This document shows positions 21,266-31,178 of a stretch of 64,000 nt of DNA, piece after piece. Where the stretch lies: positions 1,550,001-1,614,000 of the forward strand of contig JBANDB010000017.1 of assembly GCA_037576215.1 (NCBI GenBank). The letters are read 5' to 3'. Each line of letters starts with the position of its first letter. Position 1 is the stretch's first letter. The translations under genes and the position numbers were made by a program. This DNA comes from Armillaria gallica (Eukaryota; Basidiomycota; Agaricomycetes; Agaricales; Physalacriaceae). A model generated the notes under the pieces. That model searched no databases. It had not been told where the DNA came from and worked only from the letters and a program-made list of their open reading frames with translations.

Positions 21266-24200
21266 CTAAGTGTTACGCGGACACGAGTCAAGGTCAATTT
21301 CCAAATCCACAGCTTCCGGCGATACCGAAGGTAAGCGTTCCATCAGGACAGTCCATTGCTCGCGTGCATTCACATTAAGTTCATTCCAAAGGGCCTCCTG
21401 CCTCAAGGCATATGCCCGCGCCCCTGGTAAGTTAACCTTCTTCCCTCGGTCCTCCCATAAACCTGCATAGTGCTGGAACGTTGCTTGCACCCGATGCATT
21501 TCCTCTGTCAGAAGTACGCATTCTTCTTGCCAACGCTGTGCACGAGCATGAGACTTGCACCACTCGATACGTAATGCTTTAATGATCGGCATTAGGTGCG
21601 GTCCAATGCATGAAACTGTCTCACCTTCTTGCAATCCTTCCTTCCCCCCTTGCAGTTGAGTCTTCCAGATCCAAGATAACGAGTGCTGTCCCTCCGAGAG
21701 CGACTCATTGTAATCATCCAGTCCACGAACATCCTCTGCCTTCAGAGGTGAAAGGCCCGCTTTCCATTCATGTCGGCCCAGATGGGTTGATACCGTTTCC
21801 AATGCCGCGTATACACGTCGATAGCGGGCCACATCAACCCCAATTTTCCTTTCCACTTGGTGCATCAACGTATTCGCCTTGGTACTGTATCGCTGACCTC
21901 GTGAAAATTGTTGCCGCCATATTACAAGATATGACTTCAAGAGTAGATGGTCGCGAAGCATTGCCAGGGTATCATGAGCCTGAGCAAGTCGGAGTCGGCG
22001 TTCATCCTCAACGACAGACATCTGTGCAGCCGGGTCAATAGCTCCAAGTCGAAGTGCTGCCGACGGAAGATACAAAGGAATTTTTGTCGTATGAACTTCA
22101 GTGTTGGGAGGGCGTCGGTCATTGTCCCGGGCACGAAGTAGGCTCGTCTTGGGCATATATACCTTCTGCACTTCAATCCAAGCCTCAATTTTATGGAGAA
22201 TACGATTTGACTGTTGTTGAACTCGTGTCCGCTGGAGGTCTGTTGAATGCGCGCCAAGTTCTTTGATGTCATCAACGAGCCTTACTCTGAAGGACGAATG
22301 CTTGTCAAATAAGGATATAAGTGATTCAGGAAAAAAAACATACTGCGCCTCTTCTAACTGCAGACCCTGAGCGATGAACTCACTAGGACTAACATCATGG
22401 CATATTTCAATGCTCGCTTCCTTCCTTTCTTCCTGGGCCAATTCTAAACACACGGTGTTTTCGGTTACAGCTGTTGACTATTTGTAAATGCAGCCGGCGA
22501 GTCTGAGATTTAGGGACGTACGGTGCAACAATGGAGCAAAAGGATTCATTTGACTACGGTCGCTTTCCCAGAGAAGAACCATTTTTCTCCATCCATCAAT
22601 CGCTGTTGAGTGGTCTCGATGTAAGGCATCTTCGAAGCTGATGAACTCGGCCACATGTTGTGCACGTGCACTGAACGCATCCTTATATCTCTCGCAGATA
22701 GTTTGAGCTATGTGTATGCTTCAGACCTCGTGAATTGCAGCTTCATAGGAAGAACCACCTCACCCATAATGATGATCTTTCGCCAATTATAGTCCCCAAA
22801 ATGATCATCCAAAGTATCCCGACGAGAACCAGGACCCATCTCTTTCGTACTGTTGGCAAGAGCATTTGTTGCAGCCCAGCCTCGCTCAGGTGCTTCACCG
22901 TCGGTTCTTCCAACTTTCGCCGAATAGTTAAAAGAGAAGTTGTTGCAACATGGTAGGATATGTGCAGGTAAATGGAACTTCGGAACTAGGTAGAGGATGT
23001 TTCGTTCGAGTTGGTGTGGTCGGAGCTCGGATGGATATTGTCCGACTCGACTAAAAAATTTCTTGTGCCATTGACAGGCTATGTCGTAGGAGATGACCAA
23101 CCAAGGGGGAGTGTCGCATGCAAGCGTCGAAAGAACAAAGTAGTCCATGTTTATGTACCTGTGTGATGTGAAAATTGAAACCTGTAATAATAGGTATTTA
23201 TTCACCTCTCTCCCTTTTGTAGATCCCCCACTGATAACGGACGCTTCATATCATGGCGACCGCAAACCACGGCGCCTACACCCGTCGCTGCGGCACCTTG
23301 ACCACCTCAGCTGTTCGCAAGCTTCACAGCATCATGGTTATTGCATGTACTCTTTTCTTCTATCGGAATGACATTGTCAAAGGTCTCCAGATGCGATCTA
23401 AATTTTTTCTCCTCCACAAAATAAGCATATCCGGGGTTGAGGCTGGGATCGCTTTCTTCATTTGACACATTCAAGCGCCGCAGACGGAAATTGGCATCAA
23501 TTGCAAGGAATAACCGATATATCCATGCTTTTTCACTGTATTAGGTCAGTAAGAGGAGAGTGCTGGTTCACTTAACTCTTACTCACGTATTTTTGGCCCA
23601 TCCGTCGGGTAAATTGATGTGAGGGTGGGGACATGCAGGACAATGCAATGCTAACTCTCCAGGCTGCGTCGCTGCGATACCTCCAGGCTCATGACCTCGG
23701 CCAAAGCGTTTCATGGACTGCAAGTGTCGCCATTCCTGCACGATTCGCAGAAAAGCATCGTATCGATCCTGTGAATCTATTAATTGGAAATGATACCACA
23801 CATCAAGGGCTTCTTACGGGAGGTGAGTGCATGCCTGTGTTATCCGACAAACGCGCCAGGGTGTGATAGAACTCGTAGCCAGATACCTTTGACATGAATG
23901 ACAGAATCTGAAATAGATGAAGAACACGGAATGTCGCCGCAGTCTGTGGGTAAATGGTCATCGCGGGCCAGAAACGACCTCGAAGGAGCTGGCGATGCCG
24001 CTCAATAGCCTGCATACAGCTACAGAACCCCATCTGCATGGTAAATATCCCATCGACGTCGATGATAACGAATGACTTGACTACAGTTGGACGAGAGCAC
24101 GTATAACCTGGCCGATGACCAAGGTGGATAACCAGGCCAAGAGCACGTAATGATGTCTTCTCGAAGTAAGAGCCAGTCCATTCCTGCCGCTCACGCTTTA

Positions 24201-24891
24201 GACGACTGAAGAAAAAGAAAGAAATTCTGTCGTACCTCTATCTTGTGCAACGGCATGCCCTGGTGTATATCAACCATACAGGTCTTGCATAGCATCCGAG
24301 CATCGACACAGGAGAGACACCGAAAGCGGCCCAGGTCCAAATCACACTTGCCGCAGTTCTCGCCAGCATCGGATGGAGGCGCTTCTAGCCGCAACATTTC
24401 AGCAAGGAAAACTTCGCGTTCACGCTTCCACACTAAGAGAGGGTGATCCTGTAAACTGGTCAATAGGAAGAGGCAAAAACAAGAAAACTATTCACCCCCA
24501 ATGGCTGTTCTCGACGCGTTGATTCCTCCCCACTCATTACAACCTCTGCTGGTGCGACATAATCCGGATCCAGAAAGGATATTTCTGAAACTTTGGAAGT
24601 GATCAAGGTGTCAAGTAGGGTTGAATGCGGCGGATACGAATAAGTAGATGGAGGGTCGATAGAGGATCCATCAGGATAGACTACGGGGAGAGCTGTGACA
24701 GTAGTCTGAACACCCTGACGTGCTGAAGAGTTCGATGTTGACTGCGAAGAATAATCTGTGTGAAAATGAAATTCTGGTACAGGAGGACCAAGAGGACGGG
24801 TGGTAATTGGGAACGTCTGATCGGTATCGACCTCATCGAACATTATCATGCGAGGACAAGCTCTCTTGTGGGATTTGTGGTTCTTGGCCAT
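21266..24891 (-). pseudogene. KDZ-family transposase with CxC2-type cysteine cluster, one nonsense codon
   Basis: Exons 24891-24496, 24448-24236, 24195-23818, 23768-23587, 23535-23206, 23158-22764, 22707-22522 and 22470-21266 join in phase to about 1094 codons. The N-terminal cluster is CGKCDLDLGRFRCLSC, then CKTC; the KDZ core shows DMKRPLSVGDLQKGER, YINMDYFVLSTL, VISYDIACQW, NILYLVPKFHLPAHI and VGRTDGEAPERGWAATNAL, followed by GPGSRRDTLDDHFGDYNWRK. The C-terminus is a long helical region. KDZ elements are DNA transposons of basidiomycetes. A TGA at 23307-23309 replaces the residue between KLANS and GGQG, where the family usually has Arg. All other splice sites and frames are intact, so inactivation looks recent. 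Terminal repeats were not found. Confidence 0.88.
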
Positions 24892-25175
24892 TTGCTCAGG
24901 GATGGGGTCGAGGGATATTCAGCGAAGTATATGAACTACTTTCTGTTTTATACCTCTGTGAGCGAGTTCACATTGATTGCGATATCAGCTTACCATTGTT
25001 CTAAGGTCATATGCTCAGAGCATTGAATAGAACCAAGAATAGCACAGAATTGCGTCCCTTGCGGAGTGCGATCAGAGCGTCACTGTCACCAAAGGTGACG
25101 TTAGATATCACGTGTACTGATAATATTAGGTACTTTTCCTTTTCTGCCAATGCGAACGGCTGCTTCTGCTACTAC

Positions 25176-25688
25176 TTAAAGCTTTAATTCAATGCTATTG
25201 TCAGCAAGCCTGCACGGTTTGGGGGCCCTTTCACTTCTTCTTATCTGCTCCGTTGGTGACTGATTTCCTTCCCTTCTGCCTTGCCTCTCCGCGTCTCCGG
25301 CATGTCCATCTGCTTGCGTCTTTGCAATGTTCCGCTTCGCACTTTGGGCCTTTGATCTGTTTTTCCTACCCTCGACATAAAACAGCTTCCAGAATTCAAG
25401 ACTACGAACAATTCTGCAGAGGTCCTGCAGCATGAGCGTTACGTCAAATAAGTCCTAAAACAAAGTAAAGATCTGACCTTCTGCCGACATTCAATCCAGT
25501 ATTTAGTTGCCTCTTTGTCCGCAGGATCTGGCGACTGTAACTCAGTATGGAACCTATCTTTCCAAATCATCCATAGATAACTTTGGAATCGAGCGTAGTC
25601 ACCAGGGTTGGTGCGGGCCTTGGCTTTGGATTCTCGATAGTCTATAAGATACGGACGGAGAAAGTCTTTTTGTTCCTTTGTGATGCAC
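25176..25688 (-). CDS. Orphan fragment with charged C-terminus
   Basis: Two exons (25688-25478, 25424-25176) join in phase. The first reads TKEQKDFLRPYLIDYRESKA then ARFQSYLWMIWKDRFHTELQ, a helical pattern common at the start of unclassified Agaricomycete proteins; the second is basic and ends in CRLADNSIELKL. An acceptor lies at 25689 and a TATAAAA on the minus strand at 25792-25798, but no first exon with an ATG in phase is visible between them. It is 285 bp upstream of the KDZ gene on the same strand. Confidence 0.45.
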
Positions 25689-25791
25689 CTAGGTTTTTGT
25701 CAGATGCAATCAAGTTGAAGATTGGAAGGGAAACTTAAGTTACATTTTGCTTGCGATGTTTGTCTGATACTTTTGTCTACAGATTGTCTGC

Positions 25792-25798
25792 TTTTATA
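25792..25798 (-). promoter_or_regulatory. TATA box on the minus strand
   Basis: TATAAAA read on the minus strand, about 105 bp before the first recognised exon of the gene at 25176-25688. Confidence 0.35.
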
Positions 25799-25805
25799 CC
25801 ATCCT

Positions 25806-25945
25806 GCCGGGTGCAACACTTATGGTGCATATGATTGCGTTTCCTATATTATGCGCATAAATACGCTTCCTATTATGCGTATCAATATGCTCCCTATATT
25901 ATGCGTATCAATATGCTCCCTATAATTCGCCGTATCAGCATCGGC
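25806..25945. repeat. Tandem repeat, unit about 26 bp (CCTATATTATGCGTATCAAT..)
   Basis: Three to four diverged copies of CCTATATTATGCGTATCAAT plus ATGCT lie end to end immediately before the start codon at 25956. Confidence 0.75.
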
Positions 25946-25955
25946 CCTTTCTGAT

Positions 25956-26816
25956 ATGTACCCAGACTCCGCCACTCGGATCAACATTGGTACGTGGTAT
26001 TCGGCATCTATTCAGCCCTTCCTCCTGACCCCAATGGAGATGGTTACCATACACAAGGACGTTACTGCTGAGGAGCGGCGAGCAGCCCATAATGCAAGCA
26101 GTCGCCGCAGTTACGCGAAGTACGTTTTTTTTACCACTGCTTGCTGCATTGAACGTAGCTCTAGTCTAGAAATCGAAGCATAATCAACCAACGCAGGCGA
26201 GACATGTATCAGAAAAACAAAAAAAAAGGGAGCAGGTGCGAAATTATGCATCTACTGCGTCTGCGACCAGCTCTGAGCGTTTCAACAGTCTAGAACCACT
26301 CATCCGTCAGGCTAACCGCGTTGTCGAGGTCGAAGCTGAAGTCAATAGTGGGCGGTCTCATGAGGAGTTCGTATCTTTTCTTCATTAGTGCTGTGCTCTT
26401 ATTCACGGCATGTATTCTTCAGATGCTGCTCGCCACTGGCTGCCGCCATTGATCAACTCAGCCGTATCTCTGCTAGATTTGTGATACTCACCCAAGAGAA
26501 CCCACGAGGTCATTGCAACACCGCGTACCGCCAGTATATGCAAACAATAACACGGGACCAGCCCAGGGGCAACCGTAGCATCCTTCATGATGCCGTCCTA
26601 CAAATATCGACTTTGGAACGGGATATTCTTAGTTACGAGCATCTCATTCTCAATTCTGCTGGCGTAGGACGAGAGATGCGTTACTTACAAGCGGTTTTGT
26701 GGCCTGTTCGTGAGCTAGTAGGTTGGCTAGAGGAGGTGTTATGTGAGGCCATGATTAGCCCTAGCGGACTACGGGATAAGTATCGCAGAGGCGAACTTGC
26801 GTTTTTGACTCTTTGA
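25956..26816 (+). CDS. Hypothetical protein, paralog of the convergent gene at 26874-27745
   Basis: Exon 1 (25956 to about 26118) ends in TAEERRAAHNASSRRSYAK; with acceptor gcgag at 26201 the next exon continues HVSEKQKKREQVRNYAS in the same intron phase as its neighbour. The last exon reads to TGA 26816 and includes VRELVGWLEEVLCEAMISPS, clearly related to the neighbour's C-terminus. The exon 2/3 join near 26370-26423 does not close in phase with any strong donor, so either a weak donor is used or there is a one-base shift; an A-run at 26218-26226 is also a place to check. Function unknown; the basic SRRxYxK segment could bind nucleic acid (inference). Confidence 0.5.
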
Positions 26817-26873
26817 CACGTGTAAATTTGCAGGCATATAGGCATATAAACAATGTGATTCATATTACTCCAT

Positions 26874-27745
26874 CTAACTAGACTCTCTCTGCCATGCAAG
26901 CTTCTGTCTATTGTAAGCAATACGCAAATGATAAGGTCCATCAATAGCAGCACGCCATATATCCTCTAGCCAGGAAACGAGCTGTTCTATCGGTTTGCCT
27001 AATGTCTCCAGCACTTTCTGGCGGTCGCTAGGCCCATCCGCCTCTAAGGCCACTGCAGTAATGGATGCATACGCCTTTCGCATGCAATAGAGGTCGTCTA
27101 GAGGCTCAATAAAGATGGATATCTGCCCTTGACGTCGAGACTTGTTCTTGAAGTATTGACCAAGGAGACTCTCGACATAGCTAGAGGGTGTCTTTCCAAG
27201 CAGGAAATCTTCAAACTCCTGTACAATTGCCCTGCCCTCGGCACTAAACTTGGGGAAGGGATCGGGACGTGGTGGTGGACTTGGTACGGTCACTGAGCTG
27301 AAAGTAGGATCACACTCAGCAGTAGTGGAATATTGAAAGGCTATCATCCACGTACATGGGTAGGACCTCATACTGATTTGTGTTTCGCACTCTCTTGAGG
27401 CGAGTAGAATATTTCACCGTAGGCTGCTTGTTCGATTGGGATACAGGATCGACATGCGTTTCGGAGGTCACAGTCGCGCTTTCATGACTATATAAAGATG
27501 TCAGTTAGCAATTAATAAATCTCACAAACTAGCTATGACTTACTGTTGAGAATTATGTTGTACACGATAGGCATGTTTGCACCTACCCGAGATTTCGTAC
27601 CTATGTCTAGTACATAAAGCAGCATGTAATGTTTGTCGCAGAATTCACCTAGTACAGCCACTCACTTAGAATAATAATGTTTGCTCTTGTCCCTTAGGGC
27701 CTGCCGACGTTCTTCTTGCGTTTTGTATTTTGGGGGGTGGGCCAT
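26874..27745 (-). CDS. Hypothetical protein, 232 aa, intact paralog of the gene at 25956
   Basis: Exons 27745-27666, 27606-27544, 27487-27356 and 27297-26874 join in phase. The N-terminus PKYKTQEERRQALRDKSKHY corresponds to the EERRxA..SRRSYAK segment of the convergent copy, with the first intron at the same place and phase (inside the Lys codon). A Pro-rich linker (VTVPSPPPRPDPFP) follows, then a helical domain ending PIEQLVSWLEDIWRAAIDGP. The two stop codons are 57 bp apart, tail to tail. No known family is recognised; homologous short basic/helical proteins are widespread in Agaricomycetes as far as I recall. Confidence 0.65.
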
Positions 27746-28077
27746 GTGGAGTGGTCAGAGTAAGGGGACATCCGATGTCATCGAACCGTTCTTATCTATT
27801 TTGGATCTTTCATCTGATCGTCTCACCAAAACCACATCTCCTCTGTCTAGTGGCATTATCTATACATTTCTCCCTGAAATACTCATTCAATGAACTGTAC
27901 GGTATTGCGAAGCCATCAATCCATGTCTGGAGGGGCCGCGGGCAAATCTGCAGATTTCACTTAAACATGCCCCACTGTAACGCGACGAGTCCCGACTTTA
28001 ATTTACAAGGACTGTACTTTGATACATCTTTCACGTAGCCACTCTTCAACTCTTTAGTATCACAACCATCCTTCATT

Positions 28078-29100
28078 ATGGCTACCGACTGTGGGTGCCG
28101 TCCCCTGGCAAAATTACTTCAGTCGGTGGACGTGTCGAATTCGTTCCTGCAAGTGCCTCTCACGTGGTTTGGGAATACTTAAAAGCGAGGCCAGAAACAC
28201 CTTTACTTTCCTCACGGCTCTGACTTACTGCTAGCACGCTCTCAGGTGAAGGTTTGCTACCCATGGAACCTGCGAGTACCATATATCCCAGCCTCAGGTT
28301 TTATCATCGCTGAATCATTGTCCTTGCAGCAGTCAACGTATTTTGAAAGCGATAGTATTCGTCTGCAAGAACGAAAGAAGAGATTACACGTATGTCAAGT
28401 TGGCGAGGACTTGATCACCCTTCCTATAATAGATGTTTTGGCATGCTGATCCGTCTTGTAGATTGCACGTCGCGTCGACAATTACCGCCGTGATTTCTTA
28501 CTGAGAAATCTCGATGGTTATTTGCAAGCCGTATCCAATAGAACTGAAGAGGCATGGTGGAATAACTTTCTACAGCGTTACATCGCATGCTACCCAGATT
28601 CTGTACTCGATGAATGGCTGTATGGCACCCCTCTACAGCGATGGAGTGTTCAGTCCTTAAAGCAAGTGCGTTGGATTACTTTATCTCTGACGTGTTGAGG
28701 GTAAGATTATGTGCAGCAACTCGAAGCATGGATGAATTATCATGGAAGCCAGGCCGCTCTCCAGGATGAATCCCATGTTCTGGGCCGATATCTCTATGCA
28801 ACTCTTGTCTGGTCCCAAGGTTCACAGGACCAATACAAGCCGGTTTCAGATGGAAAGAATACAAATATTTCCAACGACTGTGCCGATTTTATCAACGCTA
28901 CCAGTACAGATATGGATACCGGATGCTGGGGAGGTCTAGATGCTGACGGTATGGGTGGTGGCCCTGATGAACACAGTAAAGAGCGGATTGGTCTCTTGAC
29001 CAGGCTCGAGAAGGAGAAGGAAGATTTGCATCATATGGCCATTGAAGCGTGGGCTATAGACGTCTACTTGAAAAATGGTGATTTCCTGTCAAATTACTAG
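28078..29100 (+). CDS. Hypothetical protein, 268 aa
   Basis: Exons 28078-28152, 28246-28389, 28462-28665 and 28717-29100 join in phase 0 throughout, with clear GT..AG borders. It starts MATDCGCRPLAKLLQSVDVS and is mostly helical with many charged residues (LQERKKRLH|IARRVDNYRRDF, EEAWWNNFLQRYIACYPDSV, KERIGLLTRLEKEKEDLHHM). A short acidic/Gly-rich loop (GLDADGMGGGPDEHS) separates the last two helices. No family is recognised. Confidence 0.6.
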
Positions 29101-29314
29101 TCACCATATTCTGCAATCACATCATTGAATTACCGCGTGTTCATTCTTGGTTCATTCTGTATATCATCCGCGCAAGAATCCAATTGATGCCATAAATCAA
29201 GCACACGGTGGCGTATTATCTGACATAATTTATACGTCGGAGGGTATACAGGCGGTCTCTGTAAGATACATATCAGTGCGAGAGGAATATTTACGTTGTT
29301 TACAATAGAGTTAC

Positions 29315-29475
29315 TTAGAGGACACGTATCCGACGTGCCTTGGGATTTCCATGGAGAGTGTGCCTAGAGGGCACGTCGGACACGCTAGGGCACATCGGAC
29401 ACACTAGAGGGCACGTCGGACACCCTATAGGACACGTATCCTATTTGGACGCTCCGTAAGATTTCTATGGAGAGT
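29315..29475. repeat. Array of GGCACGTCGGACAC units between two longer direct repeats
   Basis: Four short units (CTAGAGGGCACGTCGGACAC and variants) lie between two copies of a segment GACACGTATCC..TTTCYATGGAGAGTG (29320-29360 and 29431-29475). It is in a gene-free stretch between 29101 and 29978. Confidence 0.75.
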
Positions 29476-29978
29476 GAGAACATGTCGTAAGATCTTCTCT
29501 AAGAAAATCAGGGACCTACTAGAAGTTACCTACCTGATGCGCCGTGAGATCACCAATTATCAAAGGAACGGCATTCCATGGAATGCGAAGGGATAGAGAA
29601 CCATGAGAGTAAAACCTCACTATTATTTGATTCGGGTTGGTTCGTTTGCCATAATTCTAACATATCGTGCAAAACAAAACTAAGACGAACTGTTGAAGAC
29701 AATTCTAGATTGAGCTCTGGATGAACAGGGAAAAATTCAACAACGCAGTGACATTTGAGAAGAGTATGGCCGTATGAAACACATGACGAGACATACGTGA
29801 TGAGTACTTGATAAAAAAAATATGTACCAGAATCATAAATAAGCTGTGTTTACAAGAAGATATATAACGAGTGTGTGACCAAGGGAGCGACTTCGTCAGT
29901 AACGGGGGAACAGCCTAGACAAGACAAAGAAAGATAATAGAAACCCAAGAAATTTCAAGGCAGTACTTCTTCTGCCGC

Positions 29979-30686
29979 TCACTCGAGTACCTCGACCGAT
30001 CCCCCGATGATGGCTTCATTGAAGGCGGCCTGGGCGGCAGCTTGGGTGGGACAGCGGAAGTAAGCGGCATGGCTCACACCAGTGACCAATGGCGTAACGT
30101 TTTGCCTAGAAAGAGTGTCAGAAAGGTAATAATTAATGTAGATATTGAGAAGCCTTACCAGCCTCGGAAGACACCGACTGCTCTTCCTTTAGAGATCACG
30201 TATCAAGGCCCATCAGGGCCACTAGTAGTGGCGGCGGCGACCGAAGGACCTGCAGCAGGGGTGGCGGGAGCACCTTGGGCTACCATGAACTGGGGAACAG
30301 CCGTAGGGACGGCGTTATTGGGGGTTGGAGCTGGAGCGGGAGGAATGCTATGAGTTTGGGCGGCAGGGAGAGTAGAACCGGTGTTCTCTGACTGAGAAGT
30401 ACTGGTAGCATTGTTCTGGCGATTGGCAATGGCCACAAGTGTGGGAATAGTGTTGACGGGGATCACATTCAGAATTGAACAGTTAAAACAGTAGAAAGAA
30501 TGAAGGGGCCCCTGAATGGACTCTGCAGAAGTGTTTCCATGGGCATCGCGAAGTGTTGTTATATCTAAAAGTAATAAATAAATAGAAATTAATGGAGCTG
30601 AAAAACGATGGACTTTCACTATTGGTGGAAGAAAGGCCTAGAGCAGCCAGGAGAGCGGTGACTTGTTCGACATTAATTTGGGACAT
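29979..30686 (-). pseudogene. Viroplasmin/RNase H1 N-terminal-like domain protein with Trp-to-stop change
   Basis: Exons 30686-30620, 30564-30159 and 30105-29979 join in phase. The first 150 codons are Ala/Pro/Thr/Gln-rich and disordered (SIPPAPAPTPNNAVPTAVPQ). The C-terminus reads YVISKGRAVGVFRGW, QNVTPLVTGVSHAAYF, then an Ala-rich helix: the layout of the small RNase H1 N-terminal/viroplasmin-type fold, which in the family begins with Trp-Tyr. Here the Trp codon is TGA (30203-30205), which ends the ORF just before the domain. The rest of the domain, its intron and its own stop at 29979 remain intact. These cellular fungal proteins are abundant in mushrooms; they bind RNA/DNA hybrids in RNase H1 (known of the family). 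No viral origin is implied by what is seen here. Confidence 0.7.
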
Positions 30687-31178
30687 CGTGTTTTGGCTCG
30701 ATAGTGGTTTGGTGTTAGACGGTGAACTGGAATGGAAATTAAATGTTGTTTGCCAGGGTCTTTATACCGTGTTCTGGATTATACGTATCTATCGGTATCC
30801 CTATGATACGCATAATGTCGGGATCAACGTTCTACAAAGCGCATCGGAATCAACGTTATTATATGCATAATCTGGACTTATCCGGATTATACATATCCTC
30901 CTGAGAAACCTATATGCCAAACAGTATTTTAAAGTGTTGGACTCACCTGTATCTCATTCCTATCCCACCTTAAAATACCGACGCGAAGGTTAGTACTTCG
31001 TCTGACTTCGTGCAGTGATCTACGCAGTGATTTGTCTGACTCCGCATCCTTTCCGTCTGACAGACCAGACGACTTCTATTCATCCTTGGTCCCTGATCAT
31101 CGCGTATCATATGAAAAGTCAAAAAGTACTGTGAGTGTTCTGTCGCTGAGGGTACTCAGAGCATGACCGAATGAGTAG

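Noticed and set aside
25806..25945. Repeat array considered as a CRISPR-like array.
   Set aside because: Units are contiguous without unique spacers, the genome is fungal, and no cas-like gene exists.
26218..26226. A-run thought to cause a frameshift in the gene at 25956.
   Set aside because: Using the acceptor at 26201 keeps the frame through the run and matches the paralog's intron phase, so no shift is required there.
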